Below are positions 10,767 through 23,966 of a DNA stretch of 64,000 bases, one piece after another; the first letter of the stretch is position 1, and each line of letters starts with the position of its first letter. The DNA comes from Adiantum capillus-veneris (lineage: Eukaryota > Streptophyta > Polypodiopsida > Polypodiales > Pteridaceae). The notes beneath the pieces were generated by a model. It saw nothing but the letters and a program-made list of their open reading frames with translations, was not told where the DNA came from and did not search any database. The stretch covers positions 7,980,648 to 8,044,647 of the forward strand of contig CM043968.1 of assembly GCA_014529385.2 (NCBI GenBank), in the 5' to 3' direction. Made by a program: the position numbers and the translations under genes.

Positions 10767-11965
10767 TTTGTTCTAATGGCTAAATTCACAATGGTGAGTA
10801 GGTTATATTCATAAAGCCAAAAAATTACAAATTCTTGCCATGCTCGTGATGAGGCATGACTGCTTAAAAGGATCAAAGATACATCAGATGAAGGTGTTGC
10901 TACCCCACACAATGGAAAATCCCACCTTTTCACCCATGCAAGTGTGTCATTGTAGCATCCATGGTTTTAGGCCACCCTTTAGAGTTTCTTTGTTTTCCAA
11001 TGGAGAAGTATCCTGTTATCTTGGACTATCTAGGAGAACTTAGCTTTTTCCATGGAGCTCTCAAAGATTCCACAATTCCTTGCCTTCCAAATGTGTTTGA
11101 AGTAGTAATATCTCATGACTTGCATAGCGATGAGCAGTGCATGGCTCTTGAACACCTTCCCTCCCATGAAGAGATTGTTCTTGAAGAATCCTATTTTCTA
11201 GGTTCTTTGGACCCATTTGCAGATCTTTCCTACAAGGCCACATATCGTCAGGCACTCCTTGAAAAGGTGAGGGAGGTCTTCACAAGACATTTTGTATTGC
11301 AAGCATCTATCTATACCAATTTTCATGGCAAGAACTTCACTCCAGTCGACATGGCTCCCCAAAGTACCTTCCATAAGAAAACTTTTGTCCCATGCGGCTT
11401 CAATATTGAGGGTTCCATATTCTTCATGACTGTCTCCCATCTTGAGCCTCGTCAGTTTAAGCCCAATTGCTTGTTAAGTGGGAAGAACCAATCCTTTGAG
11501 GCCATATGGGTGAGGTATACATCCTTAAGTTTGCAGTTTTAGGAAATGTCTATTCATTGGCCACCACCAAGCTATCCACTTGAACTTGGATTTGTAGTTT
11601 GGTAGATACCATATGTTAGGCTACTCACAGGCTTTGTTGATCTGTAAACTTTTTCCCACTGAGGTTGAACTGGAGAGTTAGTTGCTTTGTTCCTCTCCAA
11701 CATCTCCTGCTATAGTCCCAAAGTTGGGTTGTATGCCAATGCCCTTGTTATTAAGCTTTTTAGCAACTTCCGTCCAAAAATGGGTAAGAAGGATGTCTAT
11801 AAATTTATGTCTCTAGCCTTGGAGGGCCAAGGTGACCAATGAGATATAGAATTGTGGAAGTACCTTCACATCACTCCCCATTCCAACATTTTATTGCTTT
11901 GCTGCATTTTCAAGTGAGCTATTCTATGGTGTCCCCAAGGTTTGAACGGCCCAATGAGGGGTTCT
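10767..11965 (-). mobile_element. 5'-truncated LINE fragment, copy in unit 1
   Basis: The minus strand encodes the C-terminal zinc-binding domain of a non-LTR retrotransposon: SFLMEGTLGSHVDWSEVL, then DLPHLFKECLTICGLVG and KICKWVQRT, matching the LINE at 30613-31850. Flanking direct repeats are AAGGCTTTTATCCT (10753-10766) and AAGGATTTTATCCT (11966-11979). Stops and frameshifts make it a pseudogene. Confidence 0.75.
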
Positions 11966-12156
11966 AAGGATTTTATCCTCAATGTAAAAACTAGATTCTC
12001 TCCTTTTTTTCTCTCTTATAAAATTGTGATGATTAGAAGGAAGAAAATAGAAAGCCATGATATTTGATTTGTAAATGGCAATGGTCATGAGACAAACCTG
12101 AGAATAAACTATTCACCTCATCATTATAGTGTCAATATTTTGCATCTTTGAGAAGG

Positions 12157-12158
<2 letters not shown>

Positions 12159-12249
<91 letters not shown>
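12159..12249 (+). repeat. Compound (TG)n(AG)n microsatellite
   Basis: About 60 bp of TG repeats pass directly into about 30 bp of AG repeats. Frames through it give only Cys-Val or His-Thr runs and are not genes. Confidence 0.95.
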
Positions 12250-12253
<4 letters not shown>

Positions 12254-12796
12254 TTACCTAGTGCATTTTGTTTTTGGGAAGGGGGGGCTATCAAAAAGTT
12301 GGGGTCATGAAGTAAGATGCCATGCATGTTAATTGAGATCTAAACACATGTATACAATTAGACACTTGAAATACTTCTTAGTGGGGTATCAAATGATTTT
12401 TCATTCTTGGTGTTCCAACTATTTGTGAATCATTTGATTTTGTTTAGTATGCTATACAAAGTAGTTGTACACATCATATTATTGAGTCCACCAGAAAACC
12501 TTTAAAGCACAAGCGTCTCTCCTTAATGTATAAACCAACGGACACAATTGCAATGATTTTAAGGAAGCGAAGGCAAATGATTTTTCATTTTTGGTGTTCT
12601 ATATGTTTATGAATCATTCTATTTTGTTCAGTACGCTACTCGTAGTACTTGTACACATCATATTGTTGAGTCGACCAGAAAACCTGTAAAGAACAAGCTT
12701 CTCCCCTTATTGTATAAATCAACTCACACAATCGCAATGACAATAAGGAAGAGAATGCAAAGTCATGATAATTTGCAAGTGCAAGGCTTTTATCCT

Positions 12797-13959
12797 TTTT
12801 TTAAAAATAGAAAATTTCACAATGGTAAGTAGGTTATAATGATAAAGCCAAAAAATTACAAATTCTCGCGATTCTCGTGATGAGCCATGACTCCTAAAAG
12901 GATCAAAGACACGTCAGTTGAAGGTGTTGCTACCCCACAAAATGAAAAAGCCCATCCTTTCACCCATGCAAGTATGTCATTGCAGCACCCATGGTTCGAG
13001 GCCACCCTTTAGAGTTCCTTTGTTTTCCAATGGACAAGTACCCTATTATCTTGGACTATCTACATGAACTTAGCTATTTCTATGGAGCTCTCAAAGATTC
13101 CACAATTCCTTGCCTTCCAAATGTGTTTGAAGTAGTAATATCTCATGACTTGCATAGCGATAAGCAGTGCATGGCTCTTGAAAACTTCCCTCCCAAGAAG
13201 ATATCGTTTATGGATAATCCTATGTTTCGGGTTCTTTGGATCCATTTGCTACAGGGCCACATATTGTCAGGCACTGAGGTATTCACAAGCCGTTCTGTAT
13301 TGCGAGCATCTATCTATACCAATTTCCATGGCAAGAACTTCACTCCAGTCGACATGGCTCCCAAAAGTCCCTTCCATAAGAAAACTTCCATCCCATGCAA
13401 CCTCAAGATTGAGGGTTCCATATATTCCTCATGATTGTCTCCCATCTTGAGCCTGGTCAGTTTAAGCCCAACTGCTTGTTAAGCGGGAAGAACCAGTCCT
13501 TTGAGGCCATAAGGGTGAGGTATACATCCTTAGTTTACAGTTTTAGGAAATGTCTATTCATTGGCCACCACCAAGCTATCCACTTGAACTTGGTTTCATA
13601 GCTTGGTAGATACCATCTGTTACGCTACTCAAGGGCTCTATAGATCATTCAACTTTTTGTCCCACCAAGGTTGAACTGGAGAGCTAGTTGATTTATTCCT
13701 CTCCAGCAGCTCCTGCTATAGTCCCAAAGTTGGCCTATATGCCAATGCCCTTTTTATTCATCTTTTTTAGTAACTTCCCTCCAAAAATGGGTAAGAAGGA
13801 TGTCTCTAGCCTTGGAGGGCCAAGGTGACCAATGAGATATAGAATTGTGGAAGTACCTTGATAGCTCTTCCCATTCCATGCATTGTGTTGCTTTGTTGCA
13901 TTTTCAAGTGAGCTCCTCTACCATATCCCCAAGTTTTGAACAGCCCAATGAGGGGTTCT
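12797..13959 (-). mobile_element. 5'-truncated LINE fragment, copy in unit 2
   Basis: Same LINE 3' fragment as in unit 1, flanked by AAGGCTTTTATCCT (12783-12796) and AAGGCTTTTATCAT (13960-13973). A further deletion around 13200-13270 removes part of the zinc-domain coding sequence. Confidence 0.72.
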
Positions 13960-14662
13960 AAGGCTTTTATCATGAATGTATAAACTAGATTCTCTCTTTT
14001 AAAATTGTGATGATTAGAAGAAAGAAAATAGAAAGCCATGATATTTGCTTTGTAAATGGCAATGATCATGAGACAAACCTAGGAATAAACTATTCACTTC
14101 CTCATTATAGTGTCAACATTTTGCATCTTTGAGAAGGCCTACTACTACTACTTTACTACTTGGTCTACTCTCTTCCCATTATGTGGAATCTTTAGAGATT
14201 CCACCAGACGCTGCACTCAAGGCATCATATATAAAATAAGCTCATTGAATTTAACTACAAAATCAAACGAGTGAATTTTGTGCATCATGGATAGCTTTTT
14301 GTGTTGACTACTCCTCCCAAGGTGTGTTGGTAATCCTCTCACAAACCCCTGCATATTAAAAAACACAATGTCTTGCTCTGTTCACCCTTGCATAAGTTCT
14401 TCTATTCCTCACAACCTTCATCTCTTGCCATTTTTCCCCATACTGCTATTTGACACTTTACTTTCTTTTTCTATTTGATCCAAAGGGGGGATCCCTTCCA
14501 CAAAATTTGAAGAACCTACTAGCAAAGAGTACATGGATTTCAAATCATCCTTACCATAGATTACTTCCACCAAGCATGACAAAGAAAAACCTAAAAGCAA
14601 TAAGGATAAGGCTATTGTTGCAGACACTTGTATTGTTGTTGCTCTTATTTGTCTGTGTGTGT

Positions 14663-14665
<3 letters not shown>

Positions 14666-14720
<55 letters not shown>
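14666..14720 (+). repeat. (AG)n microsatellite
   Basis: About 27 AG units preceded by a very short TGTGTG stretch; positional equivalent of the compound repeats in the other units. Confidence 0.95.
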
Positions 14721-14723
<3 letters not shown>

Positions 14724-14795
14724 CCTAGTGTATTTTGTTTTTGGCAAGAGGGGGCTATCAAAATTTTGGGGTGATGAAGCAAGGTGCTTGATTGA

Positions 14796-15632
14796 GATCT
14801 AAACACATGTATACAGTTAGCACACCTTGAATACTTCTTAATGGAGCATCAAATGATTTTTCATTCTTTGTGTTCCAACTGTTTGTGAATAATGCATTCA
14901 GTTTTGTTTAGTATGCTACTCAAAGAAGTTGTACACATCATATTATTGAGTCCACCAGAAAACCTTTAAAGCACAAGCTTCTCTCCTTAATGTATGAACC
15001 AAGGGACACAATTGCAATGATTTTAAGTAAGAGAAGGCAAATGATGTTTTATTTTTGGTGTTCTATATGTTTGTGAATCATTCTATTTTGTTGAGTATGC
15101 TACTAGTATTACTTGTACACATCATATTGTTGAGTCCACCAGAAAACCTTTAAAGAACAAGCTTCTCCCCTCGATGTATAATTCAACTTACACAATCGCA
15201 ATGAAAATAAGGAAGAGAAGGCAAAGTCATGATAATTTGCAAGCTGACCACTCCACCCTAGGGGTGTTGGTAATCCTCTCACAACCCCCTACATATTAAA
15301 AAACACAAAGTCCTGCTATGTTCACCCTTGCACAACTTCTTTTACTCCTCACAACCCTCTTCTCTACCAGCTGTGCACAGTCTCTTGCCAGTTTTTCGCA
15401 GACTGCTATTTGACACTTTACTTTCTTTCTCCATTTGATCTAGAGGAGGGATCTTATGAGATCACCACAAATAACCACCTTCCACAAAATTTGAAGAACC
15501 TACTAGCAAAAGAGTACATGGATTTTAAATCATCCTTACCATAGAGTACTTCCACCAAGGATGACAAAGAAAGACCTAAAGGCAATAAGCATAAGGCTAT
15601 TGTTGCAGATATTGGTACTGTTGTTGCTCTTA

Positions 15633-15709
<77 letters not shown>

Positions 15710-15710
15710 G
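14796..15710. repeat. Array unit 3, LINE part deleted
   Basis: The head matches units 1 and 2 up to GATAATTTGCAAG (about 15233-15245), then joins directly to the segment that follows the LINE in unit 2 (GGTGTTGGTAATCCTCTCAC). The LINE and its flanks were therefore deleted in this unit. It ends in (TG)n(AG)n at about 15637-15710. Confidence 0.75.
15637..15710 (+). repeat. Compound (TG)n(AG)n microsatellite
   Basis: TG repeats to about 15687, then AG repeats; same order as at 12159. Confidence 0.95.
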
Positions 15711-17649
15711 GATACTATATGATGTCACACCCATGCACATATACAACCAAAAGTACAACTTCATTCCTTGCCATTTGACATTGCTCCTATGGACCTCTTC
15801 TTTATATGTTTTTCCTTGTTGGCTCGTATGAAATGTATATAAAAATGACATATATATCAAGATAGTCCAAATCCATTGCATATAATGTGCTGTCTCTCTA
15901 ACACACCCAACAAAGCCTAATTTATTGATCTCGACATTTTTAGAACATTCCCTATAAGATACATACTGCAGGATGCATTTATAATCTCACTTCTTTTGTG
16001 TAACGTAGTACATATACCCCCCCCCCCAAGGGAAGCGTTATGTAGATAGAAAAAAATTTAGAATACATACACTACCTAGAGCTACACTTTCTCAAAGAGA
16101 ACCTTTGCGTCATGTATTCTTCACGGAGTTACTCTTCTATGTATAATGTCACCGAGTGAGACTTCCATTGCCTCCGATGATGGTGCTGTCGGGCAACAAT
16201 AAAGTAATAATAAAATGATATTTGCAACTCGCAAACACAAAATGGTCTTACTTAGTGAATCTTTATGCCAACTTGTTGCATAATGCCACTTTCCTTCAAG
16301 ATGCAAGCATGGGTGATTGCATAATATTAAGAAAAGATCTCAAATCACATTTACTGCTTTCCTTGCTCTTGTTTGACATATCAAACATTCAATGAGGTCA
16401 TATTAACCACACATCAGATAGAAAGTGAAACAAAGTAGTGCAAGGTACTGGTGGTTGTTTGGAAGAGTTACAAACTATTGATCATACCATTTAAGATTAG
16501 ATGTATCCTTATGGAAATCCTCCCTTCTCCTTTCCCATATAGATTTAGTGTCAGCTACTCAATCACATAGTTGAGGATAGAGCCATTTCTTTATAGATTT
16601 AGTGTCAATTACTCAATCACATAATGCAGAATACAACCTTAATTTGGATCAATGGTTTTGCTAATGTTAGGTAGTGAATGGGCTAGACCAAGAGTGCAGG
16701 TAATGGTGGATAACTTATACATTATATTTGAATGTGAACACCCTTGCTAGGGGCACCAACAAAGAATAGATGCTGAATTTTGTACATACCTCACCCTATG
16801 CATGTTCAACTTCTTCAAGGTTTTTTAGGTTTAAATTTTTCATTGTGTTATATCGATGTGGTTTGTTGTATATCATTTTCTCACAGTGTGGCTCATGTAG
16901 TTTTTTTCATATAAATAGTAGCACCCCAATTGGCATATCAATTTGAGCAGCTCATAGCGAGTACCTTTGGATTTGTCCACATGTGCCTGGTATGACACGC
17001 AATTTGTACCTTGTTATGCCTCGTGGTTGTTTGCATAGGCTTTGTCTCTTGGGATCTAGTTTTGTAGCTATTGTAATTTCTAGGCCCTCACCGTACTTGG
17101 GGGGGAAGAAGAGGATTTTATATTCATGTTAACAAATGGCTATCGATGGGGCACATTAAATATGATTTTGAGTCTCATCTCCATTGACTGATTTTTCACT
17201 ATCTAATTGTAGTTAAATTGTGGATGATTTGGAAGGCTCTATAGATGCTTGCATATTATTGGTAGTTAGCCTTACCCTTATGGTGATACACTTAATGGTA
17301 TTTGTAATTAGCTAGTTCACACTCTTTGTAGTTGGTGGGATACTTTAATCAGGTTCTCCAAGAAGGCCAAAACCATATGTCAAGGAAACCCACTTTAGTG
17401 AGCCTGTAGGTTAAGGCAACAATGGTGAGTCCGATAAACGCATCAACGGTAACGAGTAGCACACACCACATAGTATCTGGAGTTGATGACATAAGTGGGG
17501 ATGCCAGAGGGTGGAGGGACTACCATGTGGCACACCTTTATCACACTATTACATATAGAAGAGAAAACTAAAATTACCTTCCTATTACCCACGTGTGATA
17601 GACTAGTTAGCCCAATTCCTTCTCAAGTATCTCTTCTCATGCATGTTTG

Positions 17650-17651
<2 letters not shown>

Positions 17652-17721
<70 letters not shown>
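17652..17721 (+). repeat. (CT)n microsatellite
   Basis: About 35 CT units; the equivalent place in the other Block X copy (23607-23632) has a much shorter tract. Confidence 0.95.
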
Positions 17722-17723
<2 letters not shown>

Positions 17724-17855
17724 GTGTAGATGAGAGAAGAAGAGGAAACTTTCTAGAATAACCTATCACCTTTCTCGTAGGTCTTACAAAGATAAGCACC
17801 CCTTTGTGATTCCATCTATCATAACCAAAGCTTTGAACACATGAATGCTCTTTAC

Positions 17856-18090
<235 letters not shown>

Positions 18091-18240
18091 CATCATTTTG
18101 TTATTGCAAAAAAGAAATTTTTAAAACAATTTTGAAAATGCTACTAGAACATACAGGGGTGGTAATTTTGTCAATAAAAGCATCATTTAAGGGCATGGTT
18201 GAAAGTAGCATATTCTTTCTAGGTTAACTCAGTATGTTTT

Positions 18241-18689
18241 GTGAAAATTTTCTACTCCATGTTTTGACTAATAAAGGGATTGAAAAATTAGGTCAAGTGC
18301 AAAGGGGACCATCAAAGGTGAAAAATTGTACCAGCCTCAATGGATGTAAATGTCACCAATGTGAATTATAGCCTACCAATATCTTCTAAAGAGTTTCTAT
18401 ACGCTACCTATTGCAAGGACCATGTTCCAATATACAATGCTTTTGGATCTTGATGAAGGCAAGTGTCTATGGTTTTCCATTGATTAAGGAGATATCCTTT
18501 ATACTCTTTTCTTGATTTGTACTTGCTATTAGCCGTGTGCTACCGCACAATGGTTTTAAGACATTAACAACAAAGTTATTGTGAACGGAGTGCCTCTAAT
18601 CTTACTCTAGCCTTCAAGAACCTATATAGGTAACCCCTAAATTCAAGTCCTATAGCTTTGTTTCTCCATTCTAGTTTGCTACTATAAAC
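18241..18689. other. Linker between Block X and array unit 4, no gene seen
   Basis: About 450 bp without repeats that I could match elsewhere in the window and without credible coding frames. Confidence 0.4.
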
Positions 18690-19143
18690 ACGTGTACACA
18701 ATTAGCACACCTTAAATACTTCTTAGTGGGGCATCAAATGATTTTTCATTCTTGGTGTTCCAACTTTTTGTGAATCGTTCGATTTTGTTTAGTATGCTAC
18801 TCAAAGTAGTTGTTCACATCATATTATTGAGTCCACCAAAAAACATTTAAAAAGCACGAGCTTCTCTCCTAAATGTATAAACCAACTCACACAATTGCAA
18901 TGATTTTAAGGAAGAGGAGGCAAATTATTTTTCATTTTTAGTGTTCCAACCGTTTGTGTATCATTCTATTTTGTTTAGTATGCTACTTGTAGTACTTTTA
19001 CACATCATATTGTTGAGTCCACAAGAAAACATTTAAAGCACAAGCTTCTTCCCTCAATGTATAAATCAACTTACACAATTGCAACTACAATAAGGAAGAG
19101 AAGGCAAAGTCACGGTAATTTGCAAGTGTAAGGCTTTTATCCT

Positions 19144-20293
19144 TTTTATTTAATAGAAAAATTTAGAATGGTGAGTAGGTTTATTGATAAAGCCAAAAAA
19201 TTACAAATTTCTACATGCTTGTGTAAGCCATGACTTCTTAAAAGGATCAAAGATACATCAGTTGAGATGTTGTTACCCCACACAATGAAAAAGCCCACCC
19301 TTTTACCCATGCAAGTCTCTCATTGCGGCACCCATGGTTCTAGTCTACTCCTCGGAGTTGCTTTATTTTCCAATGGGGATGATCGTTTATCATGTTTTCT
19401 TGGACTATCTCCGAGAACTTAGCTATTTTTATGGAGCTCTCAAAGATTTGATAGTTCCTTGCCTTCCAAAAGTGTTTGAAGTAGTAATATATCATTACTT
19501 GCGTAGCAATGAGCAATGCCTGGCTCTTGAACACCTTCCTTTCCATGAAGAGATTGTTCTTGAAGAATCCTTTTTTCCAGGTTCTTTGGACCCATTTGCA
19601 GATCTTCCCTACAAGGCCACATATCGTGAGCCACTCCTTGAAAAGGTGAGAGAGGTCTTCACCATCCGTTCTGTATTGTGAGCATCTATCTAGACCAATT
19701 ACCATGGCAAGAACTTCACTCCAATCAACATGGCTCCCCAAAGTACCTTCCATAAGAAAACTTTCATCCCATGTGGCCATTGAGGACTCCATATATTCTT
19801 CATGACTATCTCCCATCTTGACCCTAGCCAGTTTAAGCCCCACTGCTTGTTTAGCGGGAAGAACCAATCCTTTGAGGCCATAAGGGTGAGGTATAGGCCA
19901 CCACCGAGATTTCCACTTGAACTTGAATTCATAGTTCGGTAGATACCATTTCTTAAGCTGCTCAAGGGCTCTGCTGATCAGTAAACTTTTTGTCCCACTG
20001 AGGTTAAACTAGAGAGCTAGTTGCTTTGTTCCTCTCCATCAGCTCGTGCTATAGTCACAAAGTTGGCCTATATGTCAATGCCCTTGTTATTAAGCCTTCT
20101 AGCAACTTCCCTCCAAAAATGGATAAGAAGGATTGCATGTAGCCTTGGAGGGCCAAGGTGACCAATGAGATGTAGAATTGTGGAATTACCTTGACAGCTC
20201 TCCCCATTCCATGGATTCTGTTGCTCTGTTGCATTTTTGAGTGATCTCGTCTATCGTATCCCCAAGTTTTAGGATTGCCCAATGAGGGGTTGC
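19144..20293 (-). mobile_element. 5'-truncated LINE fragment, copy in unit 4
   Basis: The best preserved array copy: a minus frame of up to 175 codons (19340-19867) contains MKVFLWKVLWGAMLIGVK in an overlapping frame, DLSHLFKEWLTICGLVG and KICKWVQRTWKK, the zinc-binding tail of a plant LINE ORF2. Flanks AAGGCTTTTATCCT occur at 19130-19143 and 20294-20307, a perfect 14-bp target duplication. Frameshifts separate the coding pieces, and RT itself is absent because of 5' truncation. Confidence 0.8.
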
Positions 20294-21035
20294 AAGGCTT
20301 TTATCCTCAATGTATAAACTAGCTTCTCTCTTATTTATCTCTCTTATAAAATCTTCATGATTAAAAGGAAGAAAAGGGAAATCCATGATATTTGCTTTGT
20401 AAATGGCAATGATCATGAGACAAACCTAGGAATAAACTATTCACCTCCTCATTATAGTGTCGGCATTTTGCATCTTTGAGAAGGCCTACTACTACTATTC
20501 TACTACTTGGTCTACTCTCTTCCCATTATGTGGAATCTTTAGAGATTCCACCATACGCTCCACTCGAGGCATTACATATACAATAACCTCATTAAATTTA
20601 ACTACAAAATCAAACTGGTGAATCTGTGCATCAAGGATAGGTTTTTGTGCTGGCCACTCCACCCAAGGTGTGTCGGTAATCCTCTCACAATCCCTTCCAT
20701 ATAAAAAAAACACAATTTCCTACTATGTTCCCCTTGCACAACTTCTTTTACTCCTCACATCCCTTGTCTCTGCCACCTATGCACAACCTCTTAACACTTT
20801 TCCCCAGATTGCTATTTGACACTTTAATTTCTTTTTCCATTTGATCCAAAGGGGGGATCTTATGAGTCCCCCCAAATAACCCCCTTCCACAAAATTTGAA
20901 GAACCTACTAGCAAAGGAGTACATGGATTTTAAATCATCCTTACCATAGATTACTTCCACCACGGATGACAAAGAAAGACCTAAAAGCAATAAGCAAAGG
21001 ATTTTGTTGCAGATATTGGTATTGTTTTTGCTCTT

Positions 21036-21137
<102 letters not shown>

Positions 21138-21236
21138 GTGCATTTTGGTTTTGGTAGGGGGGGGGGGGGGGGTGTTGTACATTAGGCAGCTATAAAAATT
21201 TGGGGTCATGAAGTAAGGTGTCATGCATGTTGATTG

Positions 21237-21606
21237 AGATCTACACTAAATTTACCATTCTCAATGCATATTTACAACGTTCTACTTTATAGGTTAGTAT
21301 CCCTTGGAAATCCTAGCAAGTATATTGTCATAGATAGCGACCTCAATCTTGAAGTTGTCCACATGCCAAGTTTAGAATGGCATGCAAGTGTTTTTGGTCA
21401 CTAATCTTGGTCAACGCTATCTTCCATTCAATTTATTTTGGTCCATGTCATACCGCAAATATTAGCAAGAGGAAAAGCTACCCTATCTTGGGCACTCTAA
21501 TGACTTGTAGCCCAACTTGAAATTGATGGAGCACCTTGGGTCTCTTTAATGACATAAGTGAGACTTCCACCACATACACCAACAAAGTAGAAGAAGAAGA
21601 GGGGGG
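21237..21606. other. Unmatched linker, no gene seen
   Basis: About 370 bp between the tail of unit 4 and the second Block X copy. I found no internal match and no credible ORF. Confidence 0.4.
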
Positions 21607-23759
21607 GGCGAGAGAGAGAGAGAGAGGATACTATATGATGTCACACCCATGCGCATATACAACCAAAAGTACCACTTCATTCCTTGCCATTTGACATTGC
21701 TCCTATTGACATGTGCTTCATATTTTTTTCCTTGCTGGCTCATATGAAATGTATATAAAAATGACATATATATCAAGATAGTCCAAATCCCTTGCATATA
21801 ATGCGTCATCTCTCTAACACACGCAACAAAGCCTAATTTATTCATCTCAATATTTTGGGAACATTGCCTATAATATACATACTTCAAGATGCATTTATCA
21901 TCTCACTTGTTTTGTGTATCTTGCTACGAATACCCCCCCCCGCCCCCGCGCGCGCCCAAGGGAAGTGCCTTATGTAGATAGAAACATATTTAGAATACAT
22001 ACACTACCTAGAGCTACACTATTCTCAAAAAGAATCTTTGCGTTATGTATTCTTCATGGAGTTACTCTTCTATGTATAATGTCACCGGGTGAGACTTCCA
22101 TCACCTCTGACGACAATGTTGTCGGGCAACAATAAAGTAATAATAAAATGATATTTGAACCTCGCAAACACAAAATGGTTTTACATATGCACATTCTTTC
22201 ATAGTGAATCTTTATGCCAGCTTGTTGCATAATGCCACTTGCCTTCAAGATGCAAGCATGGGTGATTGCATAATAAGGAAAAAAGATCTCAATTCACATT
22301 TGCTGCTTTCCTTGCCCTTGTTTGACATATCAAACAATCAATGAGGTCATATTAACCACACATTAGATAGAAAGTCAAACAGAGTAGTGCAAGGTATGAT
22401 GGTTGTTTGAAAGAGTTACAAACTATTGATCATACCATTTAAGATTAGACGTATCCTTATGGAAATCCTCCTTTCTCCTTTCCCATATAGATTTAGTGTC
22501 AGCTACTCAATCACATAGTTGAGGATAGAGCCTTTTCTATATAGATTTAGTGTCAGTTACTCAATCAAAAAATGGAGAATACAGCCTTCATTTGGATCAA
22601 TGATTTTGCTAATGTTAGGTAGTGAATGGGCTAGATCAAGAGTACAGGTAATGGATAACTTATACATTATATTTGAATGTGAACACCCTTGCTAGGGGCA
22701 CCAACAAAGAATAGATGTTGAATTTCGTACATACCTCACCCTATGCATGTTCAACTTCTTCAAGATTTTTTAGGTTTAAATTTTCCATTGTGTTATTTCA
22801 ATGTGGTTTGCTGTATATCATCTTCTCACAGTGTGGCTAATGTAGTTTTTTTCATATAAATAGTAGCACCCCAACTGTCATATCAATTTGAAGCATGTCA
22901 GTTTGAACAGCTCATAGCGAGTACCTTTGGATTTGTCCACATGCGCCTGGTATGGCATGCAATTTGTACCTTGTTATGCCTAGTGGGTGTTTGCATAGGG
23001 TTTGTCTCTTGGGGTCTGGTTTTCTATCTATTGTAATTTCTTGGCCCTCACCGTACTTGAGGGGGAAGAAGAGGATTTTATATTCATGTTAACAAATGGC
23101 TATCGATGGGGCACATTTAACATGCTTTTGAGTCTCACCTCCATTGGCTGATTTTTCACTATCATAATTGTAGCCAAATTGTGGATGATTTGGAAGGATA
23201 GATGCTTGCATATTATTGGTAGTTAGCCTTGCCCTTATGGTGATAAACTTGATGGTATTTGTACTCATCTAGTTCACGCTCTTTGTAGTTGGTGGGATAC
23301 TTTAATAAGGTCCTCCAAGTACGCCAAACCATAGGTCAAGGAAACCTACTTTAGTGAGCCTATAGGTGAAGGCAACAATAGTGGGTCCGTTGGACGCATT
23401 AAGGGTAGCGAGTAGCACATGCCACATAGTATCCGGAGTGGATGCCATAAGTGGGGATGTCAGAGGGTGGAGGGACTACAATGTGGCACACCTTCATCAC
23501 ACCATTACCTATAGAAGAGAAAACTAGAATTACCTTCCTATTACACATGTGTGTTAGACTAGTTAGCCCAATGCATTCTCAAGTATCTCTTCTCACGGAT
23601 GTGTGAGTCTCTCTTCTCTCTCTCTCTCTCTCATGCATAGATGAGAGAAGAAGAGGAAACTAGAATAACCTATCACCTTTCTTGTAGGTCTTACAAAGAG
23701 AAGCACAACCTTTGTGAGTCCATCTATCATTACCAAATCTTTGAACACATGAATGATCT

Positions 23760-23852
<93 letters not shown>

Positions 23853-23966
23853 CATAATTTTTTATTGCAAATTTTTTTTAAAAAAAACAATTTTGAAATG
23901 CTACTGGAACATACAAGGATGGTAATTTTGTCAATAAAAGCATCATTTTAAGGGCATGCTTGAAAG
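21607..23966. repeat. Block X, copy 2
   Basis: Collinear with 15711-18240. An AG tract (21607-21627) precedes GATACTATATGATGTCACAC, and the end GGGCATGCTTGAAAGTA runs straight into a copia remnant. Small indels and shorter CT tracts distinguish the copies. No coding frame is recognised. Confidence 0.8.
23766..23853 (+). repeat. Compound (TG)n(AG)n microsatellite
   Basis: TG to about 23826 then AG; equivalent to the tract at 17985-18090 in Block X copy 1. Confidence 0.95.

Larger units (their letters stand above)
10308..12338. repeat. Array unit 1
   Basis: It begins with ATCTAAATACGTCTATAC and the block around CTTCTTAGTGGGGCAT, seen again at 12339, 14796 and 18690. A LINE fragment (10767-11965) sits inside, then a (TG)n(AG)n tract (about 12159-12249), then a short tail leading to the next unit start. 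Within the unit, 10305-10520 and 10530-10730 are themselves imperfect repeats. No gene other than the LINE remnant. Confidence 0.8.
12339..14795. repeat. Array unit 2
   Basis: It starts ATCTAAACACATGTATAC, repeats the layout of unit 1 (head, LINE fragment 12797-13959, tail) and adds the segment starting CTACTACTACTACT (14140) that recurs at 20485. The microsatellite at its end is AG only (about 14665-14720), without the TG part. It ends in a tail close to that of unit 1. Confidence 0.8.

Noticed and set aside
12124-12332. Open frames of Cys-Val, His-Thr and Ser-Leu runs here and at the other TG/AG tracts
   Set aside because: They are translations of dinucleotide repeats in every frame and strand, with no other protein-like content.
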